A DNA stretch of 64,000 bases from positions 8,882,001 through 8,946,000 of the forward strand of contig CM040425.1 of the NCBI GenBank assembly GCA_022702705.1, read 5' to 3'. Below, one piece after another: positions 1 to 10,135 of the stretch. Every line of letters begins with the position of its first letter. Position 1 is the first letter of the stretch. Under the pieces are notes generated by a model. It did no database searches, was not told the origin of the DNA, and saw only the letters and a list, made by a program, of their open reading frames with translations. The DNA comes from Papilionanthe hookeriana x Papilionanthe teres. Taxonomy: Eukaryota > Streptophyta > Magnoliopsida > Asparagales > Orchidaceae. Made by a program: the position numbers and the translations under genes.

Positions 1-960
1 TGATGCTTTTTCGATGTTTGCAAATCAAGTTGCTGCAATCTCAAGGAAGATAAACCAATTTGGGATGAATTTTTCTCAGCTAATTTTCATAATTAAAGAA
101 AATTTATTAGGCAAAATGGTTGATTCTCAGACTTCACCAGAAACATTAAATGTTATAAATAAGCCTAATAACCCATATTTCAATTATTATAACCCAGGTT
201 GGGAAAACCAGCCAAATTTTAATTGGAATACTAATAAACATGGTGGTAGTAATTGACAATGGGGTAAAAATCAAGTAAACCCATTCATGAACTAGAACAA
301 TCAAGGGAACAGTAATTATAAACCAACCTATCCTCCAGGTTTTAACAATACTTCACAATTTAAGGAGAAGAAGTTGTCTATTGAAGAAGTGGCGTTACAA
401 ATGAGAAATTAATTGTAAAATCAAGGAGCAACAATCAGAAATATTGAGAATCAGTTGGGAAAAATTACCAATTCATGAAGTAATAAATCCCAAGGAATGC
501 TTCCTAGTAATACTACATTAAATCCAAGAAACAAGAATAAAGAGCAAGCAAAAGCAATTAAACTGAGACGTGGAAGAGAGTTGGAATGTAGAGTTCCAAA
601 AGAGATAGAAGTAGAGAAAGGAGAGATTGAAGAACGAAAAGAGAATGCTTCGAAAGGTTTGGAAAGACCTATTTCTCCACTTAAGATTGATTTTAAAAAG
701 CCACCACCTCTATTTCCTCAGAGACTTCGACAACAAAAGTTGGATAAGCAATTTTCTGAGTTCTTGGAGATATTTAAGAAGCTTACAATCAATATTCCAT
801 TTGATGAAGCCTTTGAACTAATGCCAAGCTATGTGAAATTTATGAAGGATATTCTCAAAAGAAAAAAGGAATTTTGAAGGTAATGAAACTGTTGCAGTTA
901 GTGAGGAGTGCAGTGAAATAATTTTGAAAAGCTTCTTGAAAAGCTTAAAGATCCTGGTAG
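1..960 (+). pseudogene. Element B' gag remnant (C-terminal half)
   Basis: This is the C-terminal part of an Athila-type gag, the structural capsid protein that packages retrotransposon RNA. Visible marks are a run rich in Asn, Tyr and Pro (positions 165-240), a conserved Phe-Lys-Glu-Lys-Lys-Leu-Ser stretch near 358-380, a Lys/Glu-rich linker (530-650) and a proline-rich segment near 700. No CCHC zinc knuckle is seen. It has several in-frame stops and no start in the window, so it is dead. The frame runs towards the protease, as is usual for a single gag-pol polyprotein. It duplicates 15357-16260. Confidence 0.75.
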
Positions 961-1600
961 TTTCACAAGTCCATGAGTGATCAGAGACAGATTTTATGGA
1001 AAAGCTTTATGTGATTTGGGTGCAAGCATTAACCTTATGCCATTATCTATATTCAAAAGATTGGGATTAGGAGAAATAACCCCTACTACTACAACTCTGC
1101 AATTAGTAGATCGTTCGATCACATATCCTAATGGAGTTACAGAAGATGTTTTGGTGAAAGTGGATCAATTTTCTTTCCTGTTGATTTTATTTTGCTGGAT
1201 ATGGAGGAAGATAAAGAGATACCTATAATTTTAAGGAGACCTTTCCTTCACACAGGCAGAGCGATGATAGATGTGTAAAAAGGGGAATTAACGATGAAAG
1301 TCAATGACCAAACTGTTACATTCAATATTTAAAACCAATGAAATATCCTGCAAGAGGTAAAGTTGATGAATGATATAGAATGGAAGTTATCAGATATTTG
1401 AGGGAATGCAATTTCAAATCAGCTTATGAAAAGAAACTTGAAAGTGATGAAATGGAACACGGGCAAGAAGAGGAACTACAACATTCTGAAGATTTTCATG
1501 AGGAAGATTTAAATTATGTTCATGAAAATTTTAATTTGTTGTACATGACTGAAAAGATGAATCTTTTGGTCTATCAATTGAAAAAAACCTCCTGAACTTG
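870..1600 (+). pseudogene. Element B' retropepsin and linker remnant
   Basis: The aspartic protease domain that matures the gag-pol polyprotein is recognised by the catalytic motif C-D-L-G-A-S followed by I-N-L-M-P at about 1008-1040. This motif is typical of plant Athila/Tat elements. The frame is lost near 1180 and is picked up in other frames up to an acidic linker at 1380-1595, which precedes RT. Several stops are present. The same protease is better preserved in element A at 11332-11952 and in G at 48571-49485. Confidence 0.75.
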
Positions 1601-1639
1601 ATTTAAATTTGCATCCTAACCATTTGAAATATGTTTTTT

Positions 1640-2513
1640 TAGGTGATTCCTAAACTTTGCCAGTTATAATTTCCTCTCAATTGATTGAAAAAGAAGAAAG
1701 AGTTTGATTGAAATTTTATGGAAAGATAAGAAAGCCTTTGGATGGACAATAACTGACATTAAAGGAATCAATCCTTCAATTTGTATGCATAGAATCCTTA
1801 TGGAAGATAACTGCAAATGTCAGGCTGACCCATAAAGGAGATTAAATCCTATCATGAAAGAATTCATTAAGAAAGTAATTTTTAAGTGGTTAGATTCTGG
1901 AATTATCTACCCTATTTCAGATAGTGCGTGGGTTAGTCCTATTCACAGTGTTCCTAAGAAAGGAGGAGTTACTGTATCTGCTAATAAAAAGAATGAATTA
2001 ATACCAACAAGATAAGTTATAGGGTGGCGAGTATGCATTGATTATAGAAAATTAAACCTTGCCACCAGGAAATAACATTTTCCACTTCCCTTTCTAGATC
2101 AGATGTTGGATAGACTAGCTGGGCATAAATACTTTTGTTTTTTAGATTGATATACTGGTTACCACCAAATACAAATTTCTCTTATGGATCAAGAGAAAAC
2201 AATGTTTACCAGTCCTTATGGTAAATTTACTTTTAGAAGAATGCACTTTGGTTTATGTGATGCCTACTACATTTCAGATATTTATAGTGACAATTTTCTG
2301 TGATTTAATTGAAAAAGGAATTAAATTTTTTATGGATGACTTTTCAGTATTTGGAATTGCATTTGAAGCATGTTAAGAAAATCTATCAAATGTTCTTAAG
2401 GGCTGTGAAGAAACTAATTTAGTCCTTAACTGGGAAAAATGTCAATTTATGGTAGCAAGAGGAATTGTATTGGGACATCATAAATCAAAAAATGGTAAGG
2501 AGGTAGATCCTGC
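1640..2513 (+). pseudogene. Element B' reverse transcriptase remnant, cut by a C-type LTR
   Basis: RT motifs are readable across shifted frames: P-K-K-G-G-V-T-V near 1950, a W-R-V-C-I-D-Y-R-K-L-N block near 2025-2055, H-F-P-L-P-F-L-D-Q-M near 2085-2110 and the catalytic F-M-D-D-F near 2330-2345. There are many stops and frameshifts. RT stops at the target site CCTGC (2509-2513), after which an LTR starts with TGATA. RNase H and integrase therefore do not follow here. The same break occurs at 17869. Confidence 0.75.
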
Positions 2514-2734
2514 TGATATACCTAAAATATGTAGCGTTTCTAAATACATTTTTAAACCTACTTTTGATGATATCACACTTTAATGGAATGTATATTTGTT
2601 TTTTTTCTTCTAGGTATGATTAAAATGACTAACTATGATGAAAGGAGAAAAACAGGATCAAATTTGAAGAAAAATTTGAAGAATGAAAAATTTGACCTAT
2701 GGTGGCTAAGCACCGGACCCTTGGCACATAGACG
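2514..2734 (+). mobile_element. Truncated start of a C-type 5' LTR (left duplicate)
   Basis: The first 221 bp match the start of the C LTRs at 17870 and 37957. They include the conserved stretch ending in a CTAG/GTATGA junction and the GC-rich cassette at 2700-2734. The copy then breaks into minus-strand LTR sequence of element A. It is the strongest evidence that the left part of the window is a segmental duplicate of 15357-18089. Confidence 0.75.
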
Positions 2735-3036
2735 AGCTTGCTGTCAGCGATCTCGCTGTCGGCGGTCTTGGGCTTGCTGTCAGCGAGGTAGTTATAATTC
2801 CTTCAGAAATTTCTCCTCTTGATCTCGCCGTCGGTGGCCTCGATCTCGTTATCGGCGAAGTAGTTATATTTGCATGAATTTCTTCCTTTTTGATCTAAAT
2901 TTGCTCCATTTCATGCATTTTGCTTCTATCACCAATAAATCTTCATTCCTGCAATAAAATAAAGAAAATACCTTTCTTTAAAGTGCAATTTCATCAAAAA
3001 TAGGTATGAATTTCTTAACATATTTTTCTGTGATCA
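2735..3036 (-). repeat. Element A 3' LTR, truncated
   Basis: On the minus strand the LTR begins TGATCA at 3036, directly after the polypurine tract. About 300 bp match the start of the 5' LTR at 15238-14935. The two copies differ by point changes and by an indel of about 21 bp in the GC-rich cassette. The rest of the LTR, about 1.2 kb, is missing at the 2734/2735 breakpoint. Confidence 0.8.
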
Positions 3037-3050
3037 AAATCCCCCAAACT
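3037..3050 (-). promoter_or_regulatory. Element A polypurine tract (plus-strand primer)
   Basis: Read on the minus strand this is AAGTTTGGGGGATTTT immediately before the LTR start TGATCA. Its place and composition fit the RNase H-resistant primer for second-strand DNA synthesis. The same string with small changes precedes the LTRs of B, C and G. Confidence 0.85.
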
Positions 3051-4419
3051 TAATTATTACTTGTCCTCAAGTAATTTTAATACTAAATAAAAATAATGAT
3101 TTCTATAATAGAATTTTTCAACTCAAATAATATATGAATTAATTTTAAATAACATTATAATAAAGTTAAAAAGAAATATTTCTAAGTAATTTCAATTAAT
3201 TTTATAGAGATAAGATTATTTAGTTATTAAGTCTAAGATTTCTAGCTTTCTATTTATTTCAGGAAAGACAATATTAAAAATTAATAAATTACTTAAGATA
3301 TTTAGATGATAGGAAATTCAAGAAAACTCTATTTAGTAAAATACCAATCCATAAATATAAGTTTAGAAATATAGTTAAGTTTTACCCTTTAGGTTGAATC
3401 CATTGAAGCCAATTTTTGATAAGGCATCTCCTCAAGCTTCTCCTCACTTATATTTTTCTTTTCTTTTCTTTTCTTTTCTTTTTTTTCTTTTCTTTTTCTT
3501 TTCTTTTTCTTTTCTTTTTCAAGTGAGGATTACTGTATCTGGAAAGCCTGTTAATAATTTTGAACTTCAATTTCTCTTCCTAAATTTGAAACTTAAAATA
3601 CTTCTTTGCTTATATATATTTCATAATTTTTACTTCATTAAGTTTCTATCCTTTCTTTTTCATCTATATACTTAAGAATTTCTAATTTTTAGAATATAGT
3701 TTCCCTTAATTTAAATAGTCCACTATATTCTTATTCCTTTTAACCAAATATCTTCTTCTATTAATTTAATTGAATTACTAGAAGTATTTTCTTTAACTTT
3801 ATATAATAATTAAATAAAGGAACTCATACTTATTGAATTGAAAATTACTATAGAAAATCATTTAATAATTTTTGAAAATAGAATTTGAGAACAATTTAAT
3901 AATTAAATTTTTATTTTTACCTTCCCCCAAACATAAATTTTTCTATCTATACTATATAGTGAAAAAGGGAAAGTATATAAATAAAATTCATCATACCTTT
4001 GAGCTTTAGGTATTTCTTTTCTTTGAAATTTTTGCAGGCTTTTTCATTACTTACAGAACCTGTACTGTTAGTATTCTTCCATATATAATATTTAAAAAGA
4101 AAGTGCAGGGATGGAAATTTTTAAAATAAGTATCAAACATAACATAGAAAACTTAATTTGTTACTACACATACATTTACAATAATACATTAAAGAAAAAA
4201 TAACATCCTATATATATAAAAATTTGCAACTAATTTAACACACATAAGAAATATAACATCATAGCTCAATCAAACAAACAGAACATACTAAGTCCATAGT
4301 CTACAGAAAGTACGAAATAATCACATCCAAAATAATAAAGTTTCTCAACATAACAATAATTCTAAAACAAACCAAATAAACTAAACAAAAGCTCTAATCC
4401 TCTGCATCAAAATCCCAAG
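3051..4419 (-). other. Element A 3' non-coding spacer
   Basis: AT-rich sequence between ORF2 and the PPT with no coding potential. It holds a C/T-rich tract at 3454-3520, a purine tract in the element's sense, and a second PPT-like motif at 3921-3932 (GTTTGGGGGAAG on the minus strand). Spacers of similar length and content occur at the same place in B, C and G. Confidence 0.7.
3921..3932 (-). promoter_or_regulatory. Second PPT-like motif, element A
   Basis: Minus-strand GTTTGGGGGAAG about 880 bp upstream of the true PPT. Matching motifs lie 870-925 bp upstream of the PPT in B, C and G. A role as an extra plus-strand primer is inferred. Confidence 0.5.
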
Positions 4420-5580
4420 CTATATAATCACCCTGATCTCCGAGTCGAGAATGCCGAGCAGTGCCAGTACTCGTGAATATCGGGGGCACTCAGGAAAGAC
4501 AACATCTAAATCACCACTCCTATAACGACGCTCAGCTTCATAGTATGCAATCTCGTATTCCGAATGTCGCTGGAGATATTCGCTATCATAATCATGTTTT
4601 CTCTCCAAGCCTCCAATTCCTTGATCTATATGCTCAAATCTTCTTTTCATATTTTCTCTAAATAACTTAAAACTCTTTCTACTCAGGGTTAATTCATTCA
4701 TCAGATCTTGAAGGGTAGAAGTAGTGTACTGAGGGGGTGGTTCATAACTAGTAGAGGGTATATCTCTACTTGAAGAAGGTACATAATCCCTTGTCCCAGA
4801 TCTCCATCCTTCGTGGGATTCATATTTCTTTATATTAGCCTGAGTTAGGGGTTTCATAGGCTCTATCCATTCCTCATCATCTCTTGCCTCTACCCCAGAT
4901 AATTGGCAAAGTGCATAGATAAGACCAGGATGTCCTAATCCTCCTCCACTTTCATTTCTAGCAGTGGCTAATATGTTTTTATATATAATATTTCCCACAT
5001 TAATACTCTTCTGGTTCTAAATATAGAAATTCAGAACTGCTCTATCTCTTGTTACCTCACTATGGTGGTAGTTAGGTAACAAAGTAGAGCAAATAAAATA
5101 ATGCCAGGCTTTTGATGTTGCATTTAGCATAGAAAGAGGGAAGTTTACCCATTCTCGCTGCTTTATCTTCCAGACTCCTTTCCCATCAGTGAGAAAGTCA
5201 ATCACCTCTTCTAATGGTCCTTCCATAGTTCCAAAAGTTTCATATTCTCTCTAGGTGTCTTGAACTTCATAATATGCATTTATTCTAGCAGCGCTGAAAT
5301 CTATGAAAAATCCTCTAACTCTAACCGGTGCATCTTCTGCCTGTGTTAAGTTTGTATAAAATTCCTTCACAACTTCTACAACTGGTCTGTTGATAACGAA
5401 ACAAAAGTTTTCCCATCCACGCTCCTTTATAACTCGCTCTACTTCTCCTCCTGGATTCTTGAAAACTCGATCTTGTATGCACTTTCTTGCTTGAATATTT
5501 TGAAAATATCGTGTTTGTGCTCTCGCATTAATGAATCGAGTTTTGTCAAAATCTAATCATCGCTTTTGTCATGGAGCCAT
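4420..5580 (-). pseudogene. Element A ORF2, plant transposon-associated protein
   Basis: The frame starts ATG at 5580 and ends at 4420, about 385 codons, with stops early (near 5570 and 5555), near 5250 and at 5017. Residues resemble the plant-specific putative transposon protein domain (Pfam Transposase_32 type), with V-V-K-E-F-Y near residue 65, V-R-V-R-G after it, I-D-F-L-T-D-G and a conserved L-G-H-P-G-L-I-Y-A-L-C block near 4930-4900. The C-terminal part is charged and helical-looking, likely coiled coil. No signal peptide or membrane segment is seen, which argues against a classical envelope protein although it occupies that position. It is related to ORF1 upstream. The stop at 5017 is shared with element G. 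Confidence 0.7.
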
Positions 5581-5935
5581 TTCTCGATCTGTGAAATTTA
5601 TAAATTTTTAAATAAACTCCAAAATATTACTAAAAAGGCTTCCCACAACAACTAAAATCCATTTAAATCAATTTCTATGAAATTCTTCCAAATATTTTCT
5701 TCACATTTCAAAATTTTTCAAAATATCCCAATGTAGAAGAAATCAATGGTGAAAATCAAAAATGTTTGCATAGGAGTGAAGCTCTTACTAAGGGAAGATG
5801 AAATCCGGTGTCAAAAAGTGTTGAAATCGCTTTAAATCCAAGATCTCTCAAGCCCTAGGTCGGTTTTTTCAAAAATTTTAGGAAGGGGATGATGAATAGT
5901 GTCGGTTGACAGGTCAAATATAGGTCTTTTCAAGT

Positions 5936-6092
5936 TCTCGCTGTCAGCGAGATTTTTCTCGCCGTCGGCGAGCTAATTAATTCCATAAGGCAAAAGTTTC
6001 GGGAAAAATCTGCTGTCGGCGAGCTCGGTCTCGCTGTCAGCGGGTTTTCTCGCTGTCGGAGAGATAATTCTCGCCGTCGACGAGGTCCTAAA
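5936..6092 (-). promoter_or_regulatory. GC-rich dyad cassette upstream of ORF2, element A
   Basis: At least five copies of a 15-bp inverted repeat of the type CTCGCCGTCGGCGAG or CTCGCTGTCAGCGAG, in a stretch far more GC-rich than its surroundings. It ends about 350 bp before the ORF2 start. The same dyad occurs upstream of ORF1 (7774-7890) and in the LTR (14908-15066). Function unknown. Confidence 0.75.
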
Positions 6093-6467
6093 AATTTCAA
6101 TTTTTGAATTTCTTTAATAATTTTCAACCTCGAATTGCCATTAATCAATCTTCCGATCACTTAATTTGAATATTAATAAGAAGATTAGGTACTATACTTA
6201 CAAAAATTCACACAAAACAAACAAAATATCTTTATAAATGAAATCCATCAAACTTACAAATTTCACACTAACAACTTCACACATACTTAAATTAATTGTT
6301 CAAATCCATACCACTCAGCATCGCAATCCAAACCACAACACTCTAAATGCTGAGACATAACAATTTACATAAAATCTTATCAAATCTAAAGTTCGACTCA
6401 TAATAAAACTTAAACTCCAAAAAAAACACTCACACATACAAATATAACATAAACATATAAATCCTTC
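6093..6467 (-). other. ORF1-ORF2 spacer, element A
   Basis: AT-rich, no coding potential. It separates the end of ORF1 from the GC-rich cassette that precedes ORF2. Nothing else is recognised. Confidence 0.5.
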
Positions 6468-6653
6468 CTACTCTTCCGTGTCTGAACTAATATCTTCTCT
6501 GATATTCCCAATGCGACGCAGGTGCACAAATAAATTGTAGAAAGGTCTGAAAGGGAATTCTGCAGTAGATTCTTCATTAATCCATCCTTTCTGTCTTAGT
6601 AGATGAATAAAACTGGCCTCCGGATGTCCAGTATGATCAAAGTGCTCCTTCAT
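6468..6653 (-). CDS. Element A ORF1b, 61-codon frame after a conserved TGA
   Basis: An ATG-started open frame of 61 codons that begins two codons after the TGA closing ORF1a and stays in the same frame. It has an H-T-G-H motif near residue 8, a central Trp and an F-R-P-F-Y-N-L-F block, and ends in an acidic tail. The equivalent frame is 61 codons in G (53710-53895) and 62 codons in B and C. The sequence has diverged a good deal but length and start are kept, which suggests selection on it as a separate product or as a readthrough extension. Function unknown. Confidence 0.6.
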   Translation of the reverse strand: MKEHFDHTGHPEASFIHLLRQKGWINEESTAEFPFRPFYNLFVHLRRIGNIREDISSDTEE

Positions 6654-6656
6654 TCT

Positions 6657-7625
6657 TCAATCAATATGATCAAACATATCAGAGATATTGTCAATGGAAT
6701 TCATCACATTTTGCAATTCTTTCTCCAATCCTTTAATCTTCTTCAGAATAAAATTAGTCTTATCAGTAATAGGTCTTGCTAAAGGATTGTTCTGTGATGC
6801 TCTGTCAGAAATAATGGTGATCTCATCATTGTTATCCAAAGTGGGAAAGATATCAGTAGGATCCAAGGGTTTCCATGGTAAAAGTACTTTTTCCCAAGCC
6901 TCATAAGAAACTTGGTACTGACTACATAAAGCAAATATAGTAGATGGGTGTCCAAGTCCATGCACTGACCCATGCATGATTAATCCCAATGCATACTTTA
7001 CTATTATTGATCCAACATCGATAGGTAATCCAATTTGAATACAATAGTTTAAAATAGCGCATTCCTTTGAAATTTTATTTACTCTCATGGTAGGTAATAA
7101 TTTTGATGATATAAAGAAATGCCAGTGCTTCGAGACAGGGTTTAGAAGTGATACAGAAAAACTAACATACCCGTCTTCTCGTAACTCCCAATCATCCGGT
7201 TCATCAGTCAAAAATCTATAGATCTCGTTCATATTATATGTTGAAGGCACAAAGTTAGAATAGTGACAAATAGAGGTATTTTCTATAGAAAACAATTCAT
7301 TTACCCTTGGAGGAGTAAATGTTACCCATCTTCCTCTGACGTACACATTTCCATGGTTGATCACATGTAAATTAGAGTAAAACTCTTTGACTACTGGTAT
7401 AACTACAGCGAAAGTTGTATAACAAAATACCTCCCAATGCTGCTGTGCGATCATTTCTTAATTTTTTGTAGTAGCATTCTCTACTCCTCTATTGACGAAT
7501 CCTCTTTCTTTGATAAGTCTTTTCTTCATCAAGCCTTTGTTGAAGATTCGTTGTGCCTCCGAACTAACAAATTTTCGCCGGTTGAAAACTTCAGTTTTTG
7601 TGGTTTCTAGGAATTTTGAGGCCAT
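6657..7625 (-). pseudogene. Element A ORF1a, plant transposon-associated protein
   Basis: Starts at ATG 7625, with one stop near 7458, then open to the TGA at 6657. The central region resembles the putative plant transposon protein domain: a W-E-V-F-C-Y entry, V-V-K-E-F-Y-S-N-L, V-R-G-R-W-V, a W-H-F-F-I-S-S-K-L-L-P block, a G-L-P-I-D-V-G motif and G-L-G-H-P-S-T-I-F-A-L-C. The C-terminal 50 residues before the TGA look coiled coil. It is a paralogue of ORF2 in the same element. The start fits because G has the equivalent ATG at 52735. No membrane segment is seen. It may be a replication or assembly accessory protein; this is not known. Confidence 0.7.
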
Positions 7626-7773
7626 TTTGGAAGGAATGGATTGGTCTCTAGTCGTTCCTAAGGAAGAAAATGGTGTAAAAATTGTATTTGGAATAATTTC
7701 TTACGAAGGAATGGCTTAGATTCGTCCAAAACCGCACGAAAAATCTTTAAGAAACCAAATTTTAAACTACCTC

Positions 7774-7890
7774 GTCGTCGGCGGGAAGTGCCTCGCCGTC
7801 GGCGACTTAGTTATAAAACTGAATGAGTAATGATCCACGATCTCACCGTCGGCGAGCTCGATCTCGCTGTCGGCGAGATTCGTAAAAATC
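7774..7890 (-). promoter_or_regulatory. GC-rich dyad cassette upstream of ORF1, element A
   Basis: Four copies of the CTCGCCGTCGGCGAG-type inverted repeat or close variants, about 150 bp before the ORF1 start. It matches the cassettes upstream of ORF2 and in the LTR of the same element and differs from those of B and C. Confidence 0.75.
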
Positions 7891-8039
7891 TCCCGTTTTC
7901 GCTCTGGTCTGAATATTTTCTGATCACATATAATAAGTTCAATTTTTGTGATGATTCTAAATAAGAATTTGAGTAGTAAGATTTACTTTAATAATCTAGA
8001 TTCACTAATATGTAGATATATAAAAAATAAAAGACTACT

Positions 8040-8092
8040 ATGGGTTGCCTCCCAGAAAGCGCTTGGTTTAACGTCGTCAGCCCGACCTAGTT
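8040..8092 (-). promoter_or_regulatory. Conserved post-integrase block, element A
   Basis: On the minus strand it reads from GGCTGACGACGTTAAACCAA through a GGGAGGCAACCCAT core. Equivalent blocks follow integrase in C (33608-33654), B (41636-41690) and G (52276-52318). It lies after the pol stop, so it is not coding. Its role is unknown. Confidence 0.65.
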
Positions 8093-8149
8093 CAGTTAGT
8101 GTTCAGGTTGACTAAGCATTAAAACCTCTTTAAAATTTGGTCATCTATT

Positions 8150-9539
8150 TTCGAAATATTGTTTTAATATATTTAAATCTATGTCCTATTTTTGGATCTT
8201 CAATTTCTATAGTTTCATATGAAAATATTTGAGTTACAGTGAAAGGTCCTAACTATCGAGATTTCAATTTTCCAGGAAATAATTTCAATCTAGTATTATA
8301 AAGCAAAACTTATTATCCTCCTTCAAAATTTCTCTGATTAATTTTCCGATCATGCCATAATTTCATTCTTTCTTTATAAATCCTATCATTATCATATGAT
8401 TCATTCCTTAATTCTTTCAATTCATTTAATTGCAACAATCTCTTCTCACCAGCTTCTTTCATATTATAATTAAATTCTTTAATCGCCCAATATGCTTTAT
8501 GTTCTAATTCAACTGGTAAGTGGCAAGTTTTTTCATATATAAGCCTGTAAGGAGTCATTCCAATCAGAGTTTTATAAGCAGTTCTGTATGCCCATAATGC
8601 AGTGTCAAGTCTTATAGACCAGTCTGACCTGTTAGGGTTTACAGACTTTTCTAATATATATTTAATCTCTCGATTAGAAACTTCAGCTAATCGACTAGTT
8701 TGTGGATGATAAGCAGTCGATATCTTATGCATAATATTATAATTTTCCACTAGTTTGTGAATGTATTTGTTTCTAAAATGAGTTCATCCGTCAGTGATAA
8801 TCACTCTCGGCATTCCAAATCTAGTAAAAATATTTTTCATTAAAAATTTTGAAACACTTTTAGCATCACACCTAGATAAAGCTTGTGCTTCAATCCATTT
8901 GGAAACATAATCAAAAACTACTAATATATATGAGTTTCCAAATGACGGAATAAAAGGTCCCATAAAATCTAATCCCCAAACATCAAAAATTTCAACTTCT
9001 AATATAAAATTTAGAGGCATTTCATTTTTTCTTGAAATTTTTCCTATTCTTTGGCATTTATCACAAGTTTTGATATATCTATATACATCTCTAAATAGAG
9101 TAGGCCAGTAGAATCCAGATTGTAGAATTTTATATGCAGTTTTATCTGTCCCAAAATGTCATCCAAAATCAGAATCATGACATTTTTGAATAATTGGTTC
9201 AATTTCTTCATAAGTTACACATCTTCTAATAATTAGATCCTTACATTGCTTATATAAGTATGGTTCATCCCAAAAGTATGATTTAGTATCGTGAATGAAT
9301 TTTTTCTATTGTTGCAAAGTTAACATAGGTGGTAAAATGTCACTTACAATATAATTTACTATATCAGCATACCAAGGTATTTTCAACTCATTAATATTAT
9401 AAAGTTGTTCATCAGGAAAACTGTCTAAAATTTCATTATCAGTATCAAATAATTTAGGATTTTCTAATCTTGATAAATGATCAATAATTTGATTATCATT
9501 TCCCTTTTTGTTAATGATCTCAAAATCAAATTCTTGCAT
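8150..9539 (-). pseudogene. Element A integrase
   Basis: Integrase inserts the cDNA into the host chromosome. The frame shows the RNase H-integrase linker, an N-terminal zinc-finger region with H-F-G and C-D-K-C (about 9180-9030), the catalytic core with L-D-F-M-G-P-F (first Asp, near 8970), I-I-T-D-G (second Asp, near 8790) and L-A-E-V-S-N (Glu, near 8685), and a C-terminal GPF module near 8260-8240. In-frame stops lie at about 9306, 9166, 8784 and 8313, several of them Gly to TGA changes. Without these it would be continuous, so the element is recently dead. Confidence 0.85.
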
Positions 9540-10135
9540 TAATAGTATCCATCTGATTAATCTTGGTTTAGTCTCTTTTTTTGTATTAAATATTTTATAG
9601 CAGAGTGATCAGTATGTACAATACATTTAGTTCCTATTAGATAATGCCTAAATTTATTAAAAGCATATACAACTGCTAATAATTCTCTTTCAGTAACTGT
9701 ATAATTTATTTCAACATTATTTAGAGTTTTACTAGCATAATATATAACTTTGAAAATCTTATCATATCTTTGCCCAAGAACTGCTCCTATAGCATAATCA
9801 CTAGCATCACACATAAGTTCAAATGGTTTCTCCCAGTTAGGTGAAACTATTATAGGTGCTGTAATTAATTTATCTTTTAATAATTCAAAAGCATTCAGGC
9901 ATTCAGTTGTGAATTCAAATTTCTTGTCATTTTCAAGAAGTTGGCATAGAGGTTTAGTAATTTTTGAAAAATCTTTAATATAGCGCCTGTAGAATCCAGC
10001 GCGTCCAAGAAAACTTCTTACCCCTTTTACAGTAGTTGGAGGTGGTAATTTAGCTATTACTTGAATTTTTGCAAGGTCTACTTCCATGCCTTTTTCTGAA
10101 ATTTTATGCCCTAATACAATGCCGCATGTAACCAT
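9540..10135 (-). pseudogene. Element A RNase H and RT connection domain
   Basis: RNase H degrades the RNA strand during reverse transcription. The frame is open from 10135 to 9557. It begins with the RT thumb/connection (V-L-G-H-K-I-S, F-L-G-R-A-G-F-Y-R-R-Y-I) and then RNase H with M-C-D-A-S-D (catalytic Asp), T-E-R-E-L-L-A (Glu) and V-H-T-D-H-S (Asp). A frameshift near 9557-9580 separates it from the integrase linker. A single TGA replacing a Cys codon at 10142 separates it from RT. Confidence 0.85.

Larger units (their letters stand above)
1..2734 (+). repeat. Left copy of a ~15.36-kb tandem segmental duplication
   Basis: This stretch aligns base for base with about 15357-18089 at a constant offset of about 15,356 and roughly 6% mismatch by eye. 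Both copies share stop codons and the same junction where RT sequence meets the first base of a C-type LTR at CCTGC. A shared insertion site means the two are copies of one locus rather than two independent elements. After 2734 the sequence switches abruptly to the minus-strand LTR of element A, so the switch marks the end of one duplication unit and the start of the next. Confidence 0.75.

Noticed and set aside
2509..2520. Precise RT-to-LTR fusion as a non-autonomous element design
   Set aside because: The same junction is explained by insertion of C at CCTGC. The matching other side is present at 39628 in the right copy.
3394..3675. 93-codon Phe-rich frame on the plus strand
   Set aside because: It is the C/T tract of the element A spacer read on the wrong strand; low complexity.
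4420..5580. ORF2 as a true envelope glycoprotein
   Set aside because: No signal peptide, membrane segment or Cys-rich ectodomain pattern is visible in any of the four copies. Only the position resembles env.
6688..7719. Plus-strand frames over ORF1 of element A
   Set aside because: Antisense shadows of ORF1, which has clear homologues in G.
5936..7890. GC-rich repeated words as a CRISPR array
   Set aside because: Units are inverted repeats with irregular gaps and no unique spacers of constant size, in plant DNA.
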